64,000 bases of DNA. Origin: Adiantum capillus-veneris. Lineage: Eukaryota > Streptophyta > Polypodiopsida > Polypodiales > Pteridaceae. The position numbers were made by a program, and so were the translations under genes. The notes beneath the pieces were generated by a model, which saw only the letters and a list, made by a program, of their open reading frames with translations, was not told where the DNA came from and searched no databases. The stretch lies in contig CM043965.1 in assembly GCA_014529385.2 (NCBI GenBank), positions 16,813,912 through 16,877,911 on the forward strand. The letters run 5' to 3'. Of the stretch, positions 9,738 to 21,514 are shown one piece after another (within the stretch, counting starts at the first letter, position 1; every line of letters starts with the position of its first letter).

Positions 9738-11564
9738 ATGGCTTTCTCTTATCCCGAGTTTCATGGAAGAAGTGATGAAGATGTGGAAGAATTTTTGGAA
9801 AAGATGGAGGTTGCCTGCATTAGCAACCAGATTCATGACCCTACGCAAATGTTACGCCTTCTCCAAATTTGTTTGAAGAGTGATGCATGAGTTTGGTCTA
9901 AAGCATTTGAAGAGGAGCTGCGTGTGGCTGATCCACCTGTAAGGTTGAGTTGGGACAATCTATGACATGGGTTGGAAGTGGAGTTTGTGAAGATAGAAGA
10001 TCCTGACAAGGTGTGGCAAGAAGTACAGGCTTTGGTGCAAAAGGAAGGTGAGCCAGTAGATGCGTACATACGTAAGTTTTCATTGGCATGGGAGCAAATG
10101 TGCAAGGCTTTAGCACCACAGGTACCCCCGCCTGACATGATGAAGAAGGACAGGTTCTTGGCTGGTCTTTGGGAGAATATACGTTGGAGAGTGGAGCTAA
10201 AGAAGCCTAGGACATATGAGAATGCACTAGAGGTAGCAAGGAACAAAGAGTGGAAGATGAGGAAAATGAGCCAGTTAGGGGTGGAGTCTTTGCCAATGAG
10301 GTCTGAATTTCAGCCTATAGAGTCTTTACAAGGGCGCATGTCAGGGGTTCATCATGAACCAGTGGTTCCTGTTACTACCCAGGTTATGCCAGCAGTGGTC
10401 ACTATAGCAGTGCAAGATGATGGCCTAAGGCAAGACATGAGGCAAGTGGTTGATTTGATGAAGAATCTCAGCCTAAACATGCTAGGTCAAGTGGGAAATA
10501 ATCGAGGTCGAGGGCGGTTTGCAAATCAGCCAGGAGGTGAAGAAAGGCCTAGGAATGGTGTTGGACAAAGCAATGGTAGGTTTTGGAGGCATACGCCCAC
10601 ATGTTATAATTGTGGAGAGTTGGGTCACATCAGCCCGCAATGTGATAAGCCACCAAGGATGGGGGGAGACATGTATCCATTGCCAAGACAGGTGCTAACT
10701 AGGTCAAATGATTATGGCATCGAAATTAAGGGAGATGAAGGAACCAGTGGACTGACCCAGGAGGAAAAAGGAAAGACAAAAGTGCTAAGTGTAGTCACCT
10801 TGGAGAAGGCATCAAAGCTAGAGGATACATTAGTGATGCCTATTGGGAAGAGGACCACAGAGGAAAAGGAAGGAAGAAGTGCCCCAGGTCCTAGTAAGAA
10901 GAAAGGAAAGAGCCATGAAGGCGAGGATGTCAAGGCCAAGAGGAAAAGGAGAGCTCGTCGAAAGTTTCATGTTTCAGATTTTCCACTAGGGGATGGGCAA
11001 TTAAGCTATGACTTGAAGGAGGATCTGACGAGCAGGAAGGCAGATGTTACTTTTGGGCAGCTTATAGAGATGGTGCCTAAGCTAAAGCGACAGTGGAAGA
11101 GGATGGTTAACCCAATGGAGAAAGAGCCAGAGAGAGGTTCAGTGAAGGTGTTGGCAATGGACGAGCTACCAGAAATTTGTCCAATAGTAGATGTGTGGCA
11201 TAAAAGAAAAAATTTGGGACAAGGTTATGTGGATGGCGGAGCCCAAATATGCGTCATAACACCCTCATGTGTTGAGAAGATGGGTCTCACAGTGGCTGGG
11301 GTGTCAGGTTTTCGGATCAGATTGGCAAACCATCAAAAAGTAAAATGCTTGGGTGTTGTAAAGAGCTTAGAAGTGGAGGCATATGAAGCAAAGGCAGTGG
11401 TTGATTTTCATGTGATGACAGCAGGGTTGGGAGCATATCCTATTATACTGGGCAGACCATGGTTACGTGCAGTGGGAGCTGTTCAAGATTGGCGACATGG
11501 TACGATTAGCCTCTATGGAAAGACAGGTACCAAGAAGCTTTATAATATGGACACAAGGAAATGA
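9738..11564 (+). pseudogene. Gag-protease of element C with two internal TGA stops
   Basis: ATG 9738 (MAFSYPEFHG) opens a gag frame related to B. TGA at 9888 and 9963 interrupt the capsid domain; the same frame continues through KDRFLAGLWENIRW and a CCHC knuckle (CYNCGELGHISPQC, near 10603). The protease follows, with YVDGGAQIC near 11226 and the IILGRPWL motif near 11443. A third TGA at 11562 separates it from pol in the same frame. Neighbouring codons (SDA-stop-VW, WDNL-stop-HG) suggest the first two stops were CGA Arg codons. Product and role are as for B. Confidence 0.85.
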
Positions 11565-13892
11565 TTAGAGGAGCTTTATGAAGATAATGATGAGTCTAGT
11601 GATGAAGACTCTTCCACGGTGACAGATGAGGACAGTGATAGCACTACCAGAAGTGATGAGGATGCTGATGTTGCATTTCTTTTGATGGATAAAGAAATCC
11701 AGGAGTGTGGTTTAGTCGCATTTGCGAATGAAGTTGAAGATGAAAGTGAAGGGCCTTATGAAGTGATTGAAGGGCTGATGCAAACCAAGGTTGAGTTGTC
11801 AAAGAAGCAGGAATTAATGACGCAAATGATTAGTGGAGACCTCTCAGCTATGGAGAAGGATATATATTTGCATATGCTGGCTAGTTTTCCTGATTTGTTC
11901 ATTACTTCATATGAAGAGATCAGAGGATTCAAGGGTGAAGAGATGCATATAGAGCTGAAAGAAGGTGCTAAGCCAGTGTGGCAAAGGCTAAGAAGGATGG
12001 GTCAAGAGCAAATGGAAGCCTTGCGAGAAGAGGTGGACAAGTTGTTGAAGGCAGGGTTCATAGTCCCTGTGGAGACCACAGAATGGGTGAGTCCAGTAGT
12101 AGTCAGTCCAAAGAAGGATGGGAAGTGGAGGATTTGTGTAGATTTTAAACCCTTAAATGCAGCCACTAAGAAGAACCCATATCCTCTTCCATTCATTGAT
12201 CAGATCTTGGATTCAGTGGCAGGTTATGAGAGGTACAGTGTGTGTGATGGTTTTTCAGGCTATTTTCAATTGAAGATTGCTCTTAAAGACCGCACAAAGA
12301 CAACTTTTATTACGCCATGGGGCTGCTATTGCTACACAGTATTGCCATTTGGGTTGTCAAATGGACCTTCCTTCTATCAAGAGAGAGAAAATTGGGTGTT
12401 GGAACCATTCATTGGTAGTTGTGTTAAAGCTTTTATGGATGACTTCTGTGTCTATAGCAGTAGGGCTGATCACCATGAGAAGCTGCAGATGGTATTGGCT
12501 CGATATGATGAATGTGGAGGACAACTAAATCCAAAGAAATGTCATCTAGCACAGCCAAGGGTGAAGTTATTGGGCCATATGGTGTCAGAAAATGGCATTG
12601 AGGCTGATCCAGACAAGGTTAAGTCTATTATTCTTCTTCCATCACCTATGCGTACGAAGCAATTGGCAACCTTTATACACAAAGTGAAGTACATGGCACG
12701 GTTTATTCCATTGTCTTCGCAGCTTCTTTATCCATTACAACAAGTGGCAAAGCATGATCCATTGCAATGGGATGACAAGTGTGAAGAAGTGTTTCAAGAG
12801 GTGAAAGAGGTGTTAGGGGGGTTGTCAGCCATGCAGGCTCCTGATTGGGAGAAATTTTTTTATGTAAATCCATCAGTAGGGGATGATGCCATTGGAGCCA
12901 TGCTATTGCAAAAGGGGAAGGGCAGCCATTATATGAGGCCAGTGTATTGTGCAAGCCGAGTGAAGTTGGTAGCGGAGAGAAAGTTCTCGGAAGTAGAGCT
13001 AGTGATGGCCAATGTAATATTTGCTTGTCGACGATTTTGTCATTACTTGCTACCACGGCCTTTTGTTTTCTTGACGAGTTATGCCTTTTTGCCACAGTTA
13101 ATTAATGGTACTAACACGTCAAATGTGGTGAAGAAATGGGTAATTGAGCTGCAAGAGTTTGAGTTCTCTTTTCTAGTGGAAGATAGTACAAGGGCTACCC
13201 TAGCTGATTTGTTGACCTACAAGGAGAATCCCCTTATTGTTAAGGAAGAGGTGGTGAGAAAGGTAGTTGAAGAAGTGCCACAGATCAGCAATACACATGT
13301 GTTGTTCTTTGATGGTTCATACAGAAAGAGCCACGATGCAGCTTCAGGGGGTATAGCACTTTATGATCCAGAGGGGAAGCTAGTATGCAAGAGAGGGTTC
13401 AAATTGGATGCGCATAGTAACAATGAGGCTGAATATGCTACATTGGAAGCCAGATTACACATTTGTTTGAAGCATGGGGTTCGAAGGTTGAGCATAAAAG
13501 GTGATGCCTTGTTAGTGGTGAAGCAAGTGCTGGGTGTGTGGAAGAGCAAGAACACCTCATTGAAGGAAATGTGCTTCAGAATTAAAGGCCTCTTAAAAAA
13601 GTTCGAAGCATGGATCATCAGACACATTGAACGTGCTCTAAATGGAGAGGCACATGAAGCAGCTCAAGGCATGATTGGGGAGCTATTTGTGTTGAGGACC
13701 ACTTTACCTCTTTATCATGGCCGGGAAAGTTTGGCTCAAGAAGAGGAGTTTTTGCTAACAGGAATCATTCCAAAGGAGATTCAGAAGTCGAAGAAGTATG
13801 GATTTGTGCGTAGAGCATACATGTACAAATTGATTGGTGATGTCTTATACATGAAAGGGGCTGATCTCGGGTCTAAAGATCACCTTGCATAA
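11565..13892 (+). pseudogene. RT, RNase H and second RNase H of element C
   Basis: This continues the gag frame after TGA 11562. It starts with an acidic linker (DNDESSDEDSS), then RT: KDGKWRICVDFKPLN, the YSVCDGFSGYFQ catalytic segment and FMDDF (YxDD box) near 12432. The RT-linked RNase H follows to about 13200. A second RNase H of the archaeal-like type carries LFFDGSYRKSHDAASGG near 13302 and HSNNEAEYATLEA near 13413, then a GDALLVVKQ segment. Dual RNase H is known from plant Tat elements. The frame runs out at 13892, where a deletion or frameshift joins it wrongly to integrase. Confidence 0.85.
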
Positions 13893-15009
13893 GATTTTGC
13901 AAGAGGGGTATGTATGGCCTAGTTTGCACAAGGATGTTCACCATTGGTGTAGGTCTTGCAATAGGTGTCAAGCGTTTGGGAAGAGAGTGTTGAAGCCAGA
14001 GCTACAAAAAACCATTATGGCGTTTGATGTGTTTGAAAAGTGGAGGATTGATGCAATAGGCCCGTTACCTATCACAAGTAGGGGCAAAAGCTATATTTTG
14101 ACGGCAGTGGACTATCTTTCTAGATGGGCAGAGGCTATAGCAGTAAAACAGATCACTGCAAAGGATGTGGAAAAATTTGTGTATGATGAAATATGTTGCA
14201 AGTTTGGGGTGCCATTGGAGCTACTTTCAGATAAGGAGCCTGGCTTTCGAGCTAAACTACTAGATTTTTTATGTGCAAAGATGAAGATAAGGCACCAGCA
14301 TACCACTCCTTATTACCCGCAGTGTAATGGCTTAAATGAAAGATTCAATGGTGAGTTGGTACAAATTAGTTCTAAAGTGATAGAGCACCAAGGAAAGAAT
14401 TGGGATTTGGAATTGCTTAGTGCATTATGGGCTTACCGTACTTCGGTGAAGACAGGTACAGGGTTTACTCCATTTCATTTGGTGTATGGAAAGGAAGCAC
14501 TATTGCCTGTGGAGGTAGAGTTGCCTGCGGTCAAGATGTTAGAGAAGTTGCTTGGGTCGCCTAGTGATGCATTCAAAGAGAGGCTCTTGCAGTTACAAGA
14601 GGTCCAGTTGGATAGGATGAGCGCATTGGAGCATTATGGGCAGATGCAGGATAAGGCTTTGGCAAAGATAAATGAAAAGGTTAAAAGTAAGGGTATCAAG
14701 AAACATGACTTGTTTTTGCGCTACAACAGTAAGCTGGACAACACCTTCCAAAAGAAGTTTCAAATTAAGTGGGAAGGCCCTTTCAAGGTAGTGGAGTGTT
14801 TTCCAAATGGCACATATCAGCTGGCTAACCTGGATGGTGTTCTACATAAGTCAACGGTAAATGGGTTGCGTCTTAAATTGTATCATGCTAGATTGATGAT
14901 GGTGGAGCAAGATGAGCTGTCTGTGGATCAAGCAGTGTTGGTGAGGGATGAGGAGACCTGTGATGCGGCGAGTCTCATATCTCTCTTTGCTGCTGCTGAT
15001 CATGAGTGA
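13885..15009 (+). pseudogene. Integrase of element C, zinc finger truncated
   Basis: The frame has no ATG and overlaps the previous one by eight bases. The HHCC zinc finger has lost its histidine half: B has about 20 residues (including HDGVCGGH) here that are missing, while HHWCRSCNRC remains. The catalytic core is complete: Asp at 14050 (RIDAIGPL), Asp at 14230 (LLSDKEPGF) and Glu at 14338 (LNERFNG), spaced D-x59-D-x35-E. A C-terminal segment with KWEGPFKVVE and GTYQLANLDG follows. No chromodomain is present. The core could be catalytically complete, but a damaged zinc finger normally abolishes integration. Confidence 0.85.
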
Positions 15010-15020
15010 TCTAGCAGGCT

Positions 15021-15030
15021 AGGGGATGGG
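15021..15030 (+). other. Polypurine tract of C
   Basis: AGGGGATGGG lies seven bases before the 3' LTR, the expected plus-strand primer. Confidence 0.7.
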
Positions 15031-15037
15031 CAAATTA

Positions 15038-16171
15038 TGTCAGGAGTTTTTTGGAGCAAGGGATTGCGCATATGTACATATACATGCATGGTGCATCAAA
15101 TAAAGGATTGCCCATTTTCCTTAGCCAGGTGGTTACGTGGGGCCCACATGTGTACAGGTAGGACAGTGTGTACATAGTGCATCGATTTTCACTATCACCA
15201 GTACCAGTATGTTTTTTCTACAATAATGAGGAGTTTATAGCGCGTAAAACTTCTCGAGGAAGCTATCCGCGGGCCGACGACGTGAGGTCAGCAGGTGCGT
15301 CAGATGGCATCTAGTGGCGTCACGAGGGCGAACGAGGTCAATATTTGCACGCGGATGAGGACGGACACAACGTGGGTGTTTTCTTGTGAGAGTTATGTAG
15401 AAAGGTCATCATTAGGACCACTTTTTGGGGCCACTTCACGTGGTGGTGAGATGCATTATTGGAAAAAAGGTGAGTGCCAGGTGTGCAAATGATGCAAATA
15501 GGTGACAACTATGCACTGCGAGGTCAGTTTTTGGCCTGTTCGGGGTCCGTTTGAGGTCATCTAAAAGGCCAAGGGTGCCCAACTAATAAAGCTAAGTGTG
15601 GGAACTGAAAAAACTGAGAGAAGACCAGAAAAAACGTGGAGAAGAGAGGAGGAACAGCCGCAGGTGTGTTTTTGCTCATTTTGGAGCCTGTTTTGGCCGT
15701 AAACTGCTCATCCGAGGTCGGATTTGAGCACTTTGACATTGTAGACTGGGGTTTTGGGCCGTTCCGGACGCGATGGCGCTGTCCGTTTTGCCAAATTCCT
15801 CACTCTTTTCTTGCTGTTTTTCTGTGTAAGTTTCTCCTATGAGCGAAGTTTCTACTCTAGTTTGTGATTGTATCTGGCTTATTTTACCCATATTGTGTGA
15901 GCTATTTGCCCCATTGGTGTTGGCCCAAGCTCAATTGTATCTAAACATCAGAAATTCTCCTCTTTTGAGCTGAGTTTTTTTTTTTGTGTGTGTGTGTGTG
16001 TGGAGTGGGCAAGTGGATAGTCTCTCTCCTCTCACTCCAGAGGTGTGTTCCCTGTCTCGGCCAGGTGTGTTGTCTAAGCCGAGTGGTGCCCCATAGTGTG
16101 TGTGTGTATCATTCCAAGAGTGTGTGTCGGGTAGTTATAGAGGCGCTGTGTGTGTTTTCATCCCACTCACA
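15038..16171 (+). repeat. 3' LTR of element C
   Basis: 1134 bp and almost identical to 7517-8655. It ends CACTCACA and is followed by ACGC (16172-16175), matching 7513-7516. Confidence 0.95.
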
Positions 16172-17389
16172 ACGCCTAAAAAGAATGGTAAGTGGAGGGT
16201 CTATGTTGACTACAAACCACTAAATGCAGCTACAAAGAGAGACCACTTTCCTCTCCCTTTCTTGGATGAAATTCTGAATGAAGTAGCGGGTTTTGAATGC
16301 TATACCGTCTGTGATGGTTATTCTGGATACTTTCAAATACGCATAGCCTTGGAAGATCAGCTAAAAACCACTTTTATCAAGCCATGGGGTTGTTTTGCAT
16401 ACAGGGTTATGCCATTTGGTCTCACAAATGCACCTGCCACATTCCAAAGATATGTCACATATGTTTTTCAACCATTCTTTGGAACATCCATAAGAGTGTT
16501 CATTGATGATTTTTGTATATATAGCTCCCGTATTTCACATTTAGAAAAGGTAACTGAAGGTTTGGCCAGGTTGCAGAGCCTAGGTGGGCAATTAAATGTG
16601 GATAAATGCCACATTGGGGAGAGTAAAGTCATTCTACTAGGCCATGAAATTTCAACAAAAGGTATCAACGCCGACCCAAGTAAGGTGTCCGCACTCATAG
16701 CCCTACCTTCACCAACGACCGCACGTCAACTGGTCTCTTTTCTACAGAAGGTGAGGTACTTAAGTAGATTCATACATCTACTATCACAACTTGTTCTACC
16801 ACTGCAACAACTCACTCAAAGATCAACTTTCACTTGGGACGAGGAAAGTGAACATCACTACAACAAGGTAAAGGAGGTCTTAGCCACTCTGCCAACTATC
16901 TCACCACCTAAGTGGGATGAAAAATTCTATGTCACCTCAAGTGTTGGTGATGACTCATTGGGGGCTATGCTACTCCAAAAGGATATGACGACATCTTTCA
17001 TGAGGCCAATCTACTTCTCTAGTCGAATGATGACAGCAGAAGAGAAAGGTTTCACCTATGTGGAACACTTAGTTCTAGCTCTTAGATTTGCAACTACAAA
17101 GTTTAGGTCATATTTGCTGCCTAAGCAATTTGTGATTCTAACCACGGATGAAATATTTCCCTATGTTGTACAACACATGGATGTGTCTGCTAGAATTACT
17201 AAATGGCTAGTTCGTCTGCAAGAGTTTGACTACACGGTACAGGTAGAAAACACGACAAGGGCAAGTTTGGGGGGACTCATGAACTACCAAGTCTTTGAAA
17301 GGAAGGAGAAGCAATCTAAGGAAGGAGAAGTCCAATTACCTCCAGTACCACCGATGGTGGAAGGAGCATACTCTCTCTACTTTGATTGA
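16172..17389 (+). pseudogene. RT and RNase H of element B (after C)
   Basis: This resumes the RT interrupted at 7516: PKKNGKWRVYVDYKPLN, YTVCDGYSGYFQIRI, the conserved WGCFAYRVMPFGLTNAP, and FIDDF near 16499. The thumb, connection and RNase H run to the acidic linker near 17300. The open frame extends upstream into the C LTR by chance; those codons are not part of B. It ends at TGA 17387 inside the second RNase H (LYFD-stop-AYKRASD), a nonsense codon where C has Gly. Confidence 0.85.
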
Positions 17390-19139
17390 GCCTACAAGCG
17401 AGCGTCCGACAAAGCAGCTGCAGGCATAGTGGTCTTTGATGACAAAGGTATTTTCGTTGGGCCAATTGTTAGGTTCACATTCTAACAATGAAGCTGAGTA
17501 TGCGGCACTAACCAAGGGTCTACAATGGTGCGTCTCACAAGGTGTACAACGCCTTAATGTATTTGGGGATGCTCTACTTCTGGTAAGGCAAGTAAATGGA
17601 GCATGGACATGCAAGAATCCTAGTTTAAGGACTCACTTAAGTGGTGTAAAAACCTTGTTGGGTAAGTTTGAAGAAGTTCAAATACACCATATCCCAAGGG
17701 CTCAAAACCAAGAAGCAGATGCCCTAGCAAGTGAAAGACTACAGGAAGTGGTGGTTGGAGCAATAAAACTAAAGCTCCCTCTATTTCAAGGAAGTGATGC
17801 CTTGCCTGACATCATGCATTTTTTGGAAACAGGGGAATGCCCATCAGATTTAACAAAGGGACAGAAGCAATGGCTGACGCGGAAGGCCACAAGGTATCAA
17901 CTCATCAATGATGGTTTGTACTGTAAGGGTAAGGACCAAATACTCAGGAAGGTCCCTCTCTCTCACGAAATCACGGGAGTAATTGCTAGCTGTCACGACG
18001 GGGTTTGTGGTGGTCACTTTGCCCTAGACATAACAAGTAGGAAAATCTTGCAGGCAGGCTTCATATGGCCTAGCCTCAACCATGATGTACACCATTGGTG
18101 CAAAACGTGTAAGTTGTGTCAAAAGGCCGGCACTAGGTCACTTATGCCTGAACCACAGACACCTATTCTCTCATATGGCCCATTTGAAAAATGGGGTATC
18201 GATGCCATTGGGCCATTACCTAGGGCCAACTCAGGAAAATTCTACATTATCATGGGGGTCGACTACATGACTAGATTGGCAGAGGCTACAACCACCACTA
18301 GAATCACAGCGGTAGAGGTAGCTAAATTTATCTACGAGCACATATGCTGTAGGTTTGGCACACCTTTAGAGATCATCTCTGATAGAGGGCCAGGTTTCAG
18401 AGCAGACTTGGTAGGAGAATTAATGCAGAAGCTGGGCATTACAAGGAGGCACTCTTCACCATATTACCCTCAATGTAATGGCCTAGTTGAAAAGGTAAAT
18501 GGAATGGTTTCTAAAATTATTACCAAGCAGGTAAACAATCATCCCGGAGACTGGGATAAGTATCTACTACCAGCTTTATGGGCCTACAGAACTTCATTTC
18601 GTACATCCTTGGGATTCACACCGTATCATCTAGTATTTGGTAAGGAAGCAATCTTGCCCATTGAAGTGCAACTACAAAGTCTCAGAGTAATGGCAAGCCA
18701 ACTTCAACAACCCAACGTGCATTTGAGAGATCACATCATCAACTTGGAAAGACTGCAACTGGACAGAGAAGAAGCAATAAATTATTATGCAGCACAAGCA
18801 GAGCATAGACGGCTTAGCTTTAACGAGCATCTCCGGAAAAAAGAATTGAAGAAAGGAATGTTGGTGCTCCGCTACGACAATCGCTTCGACACGCGCAAGG
18901 ATAAGAAACTCCTACTCCGATGGGAAGGTCCTTTCATCGTCAGGAAAAAGTATGCCAATGGAAGCTACCAGCTTATGGAGGCTGATGGAAAACTTCATAA
19001 AACGAGGGTAAATGGTTGGCGACTGAAACCTTATTTTCTTCGATTTGACCAGGCTCCACCAATTGACATTCCAGATGAGGACACACCATCAGCCGCCACC
19101 TCCGATGATAATGATCAAACAGATGAGCTAGAGACATGA
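17390..19139 (+). pseudogene. Second RNase H and integrase of element B
   Basis: After TGA 17387 the RNase H continues (AYKRASDKAAAGIVVFD), then a frameshift near 17450 leads to an intact frame to 19139 with HSNNEAEYAALTKG. Integrase follows: zinc finger H-H (SCHDGVCGGH) and HHWCKTCKLC, and catalytic Asp 18201 (IDAIGPL), Asp 18381 (IISDRGPGF) and Glu 18489 (LVEKVNG), again D-x59-D-x35-E. The tail has RWEGPFIVRKKYANGSYQL and ends in an acidic segment without a chromodomain. Apart from the broken RNase H, the integrase itself looks intact. Confidence 0.85.
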
Positions 19140-19151
19140 ATGCCTCTAGCC

Positions 19152-19163
19152 AAAAGGGGAGGG
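19152..19163 (+). other. Polypurine tract of B
   Basis: AAAAGGGGAGGG lies four bases before the 3' LTR start at 19168. Confidence 0.75.
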
Positions 19164-19167
19164 CTAA

Positions 19168-20718
19168 TGATGGGGGCTTTTCAGAAGCCAAGCTCCCATA
19201 CCCCTCTTCTCTTGTCCCCACCCCATGAAAACCCCCTCTTAGGGAGAGAGTGATAAAAGGCATTGGAAAAAGTAAGAAAAAAATAAAGTATGATTATGTA
19301 AATATATAAAAAAGGTAAAAGAGGCCACCTCATGCCTGCGGGGTAGCCCATCCCCACCTTGCCTCCTTTTTTCTTTACTGTTGCCCCGCCGTGTGTCCCT
19401 TTTCCTCTCCTCCACTCAAAAGGTCAACCCCCTCTCTCTTCCCCTTGTCCTTTCTCCTTTCTCTCTCCCCTCCAGCTACCACACCTCTCACCAATAATGC
19501 ATTATAACTCACCAATAATGCACCCTAACTCACATGCAACTTACCCTATCTTTCAAAATAGTATACCCCACCCCCTCTTTCTCTCTCCTATCATATCCCA
19601 TGACCCAAATACCCCCCTCTCTCTCTAAGGGACGCCATGTCTCTTGTCTTGTAGCCAAATAACCTCCCCCACACTCACACACACTCAGTTTCACTGAAAA
19701 AGGTGCCCACAGACCCATCCCCACCCGGTGGTTACCTGATTTCTCTTGTGTTCACACACATCTGCACACAGATTCACCTCTGAACACACTCCCCTCTCTC
19801 CCCTCTTGTAATTACTTTATTCTCCATGTCACCTCTCACTTTTTTTTCATCAACCCATCTCTCTCTCTTAGTCTCTCTCTCATGAGACTGCTATTCTGGC
19901 ACATATACACACAGCCAGACAAGTGGGGCCCACAGTCACATGGCCTATGTAGATAATGATTTCTTCATTTCTAAATTCTAGAATTTCTCCCCCCTCCTCC
20001 CCTATATAAAGAGGGGTCACCATCACACTAAAGACACACACCATCACCAAAGAGTACACTATGCACTGTGTGTGCCTAGTGCACACACACACACACCCAC
20101 ACCATCACCATCACCGCAATCACCATAGTCGTCTCAAGCATGACCTCTACACCCTTGGGCTATGGAAGATGAAGGGAAACTAAATGAAGGATGATGGCCG
20201 TAACCCTCATGCGAGTCTTCGCCATCAACTCCCACCTATCCGCCATGTGCTCTACCACGCTCTCCCTTCTCATTCCCCTACTCTATGCTCCCCATTTCAT
20301 CGCCTTATTCTCTAAATAAATCTTGTGGTTTTGTGAGTATGTTTTCTTGCAATGTTTTGCCCATGTGAGGTGTGCGGAATCGCCACCTAGTCTTTTGTTT
20401 GGAGTGAGCTTGTGTATGTGTGAAGGGTGTGCGGATTCGCCATCCTTTTGTGGTGCCTAAGTACTAAGCCACTATACCCCCTCCCTCACTCTCTCTCTCT
20501 CTCTCTCTCACTTGATCTTGTTCCCTTTCCTCTTCATCATTGCTCCCAAGCATCCATCTCTCTTGGATGAAAACTTTGTTATGGTGGTTGTTTGCGTCCT
20601 AGCCGCTGAAGCTAGGTGGTGCCCCCTGTTTGCTTTACCATGACAGGCTCAAGGCATGCCATTCAGTCCCTGGTGTTTTAGAGGTCGTCGGGGTTCGGGG
20701 TTCGCTTTGCTCCCGTCA
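19168..20718 (+). repeat. 3' LTR of element B
   Basis: TGATGGGGGC...CCCGTCA, 1551 bp, the partner of 2681-4232, followed by the GTACT duplication (20719-20723). The TATA box is kept at 20003-20009. Confidence 0.95.
20003..20009 (+). promoter_or_regulatory. TATA box of B 3' LTR
   Basis: TATATAA in the same context as 3514. If active, transcription from here would run rightwards out of B as antisense RNA across element A. Confidence 0.5.
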
Positions 20719-21514
20719 GTACTTGAAAATTTGTGCAATGAAGAGGGTTGCCATTTGATGGGCTTTGATAGTCTTTTTGACAGGTACAAAATGAGCTTGT
20801 TTACTGAACCTGTCTACTATCGTCCATATGCCCGTATTTCCATGGATAGACTTAGGTAATCCAAAGATAAAATCCATGGATATGCTCTCCCATGGTGAAT
20901 TAGGGATTGGCAAGGGTTGAAGCAATCCAAGTTGCTTCCCTCTATCAAATTTTGTCTTCTGGCATACCACACATTTAGAAACATACTCTTGTATGTTTAC
21001 TTTCATGGTAGGCCAATAGAAATATGTTTCAATTCCCTTTAAGGTAGACTGAATCCCCCTATGCCCCACATAAGGTGGAGCATGAGATTCATACATTACT
21101 TTCTCACGTAGTGAGTTAGTAACACATAGTCTATTGCCATAGAGAAGATAACCATCTTGTAAAGTAAATGGTTCTTCTTTCTTCCCTAATGCAAGGGCTG
21201 AAATCACATCTCTAAAATCGGGATCAATAGCGTACTCATCTATCATTGAAGATAGATCATTGTGAGTGGCTATGGAAACCGCATTCACTCTCGGTCGTCT
21301 TGAGAGTGCATCAGCTACTTGATTATGCTTGCCAGCAATGTGAGCAATATGAAAATGAAATTGCGAAAGGAAATTTGCCCACCTCATTTGTTTGTCAGAG
21401 AGCTTGGTCTGTGTCATGAAGTACTTAAGACTTTGGTGATCCGTTCGGCAGAATGAAAGGAGTCCCCAATAAATAGTGCTTCCATGAGTCTAAGGCATGT
21501 AGAACTACAAGGAG
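20719..21514 (-). pseudogene. RNase H end and integrase N-terminal half of A
   Basis: On the minus strand, 21417 to 20719 encodes the RNase H C-terminus (FLSQFHFHIAHIAGKHNQVA-type motif, then VADALSRRP). A linker follows, then the integrase zinc finger (HAPPYVGHRG ... CVVCQK, HHCC complete) and the first catalytic Asp in SISMDFIFGLPKS. The frame stops at the B insertion and continues at 2680. The RNase H N-terminal half (21514-21418) is broken by a stop and a frameshift. This copy retains the RNase H that A2 has lost. Confidence 0.85.

Larger units (their letters stand above)
7517..16171 (+). mobile_element. Ty3/gypsy element C (dual RNase H, Tat-like), nested in B
   Basis: C has LTRs at 7517-8655 and 15038-16171, a primer site at 8662, a leader with short tandem repeats and a conserved 72-aa ORF, gag-protease, RT-RNase H-second RNase H and integrase, and a polypurine tract at 15021. 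It is flanked by ACGC at 7513-7516 and 16172-16175. The LTRs differ at only about seven positions plus microsatellite length, so the insertion is recent. It nevertheless carries three TGA stops and a deletion in the integrase zinc finger. Confidence 0.95.
2681..20718 (+). mobile_element. Ty3/gypsy element B (dual RNase H, Tat-like), host of element C
   Basis: B has 1.55-kb LTRs (2681-4232, 19168-20718), a primer site at 4235, three small leader ORFs, gag-protease (5094), RT-RNase H, a second RNase H and integrase ending at 19139, and a polypurine tract at 19152. Element C (7517-16171) interrupts the RT gene; without C, B would be about 9.4 kb. A second RNase H between the RT-linked one and integrase is a trait of the plant Tat lineage (family knowledge), so Tat-like is my assignment. 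By eye the LTRs differ at roughly two to three dozen sites, so B is older than C. A 142-bp duplication, a nonsense codon and a frameshift disable it. Confidence 0.9.

Noticed and set aside
16100-16171. N-terminus of the 429-codon ORF at 16100
   Set aside because: These codons are C LTR sequence that happens to be open; the B RT really resumes at 16172.
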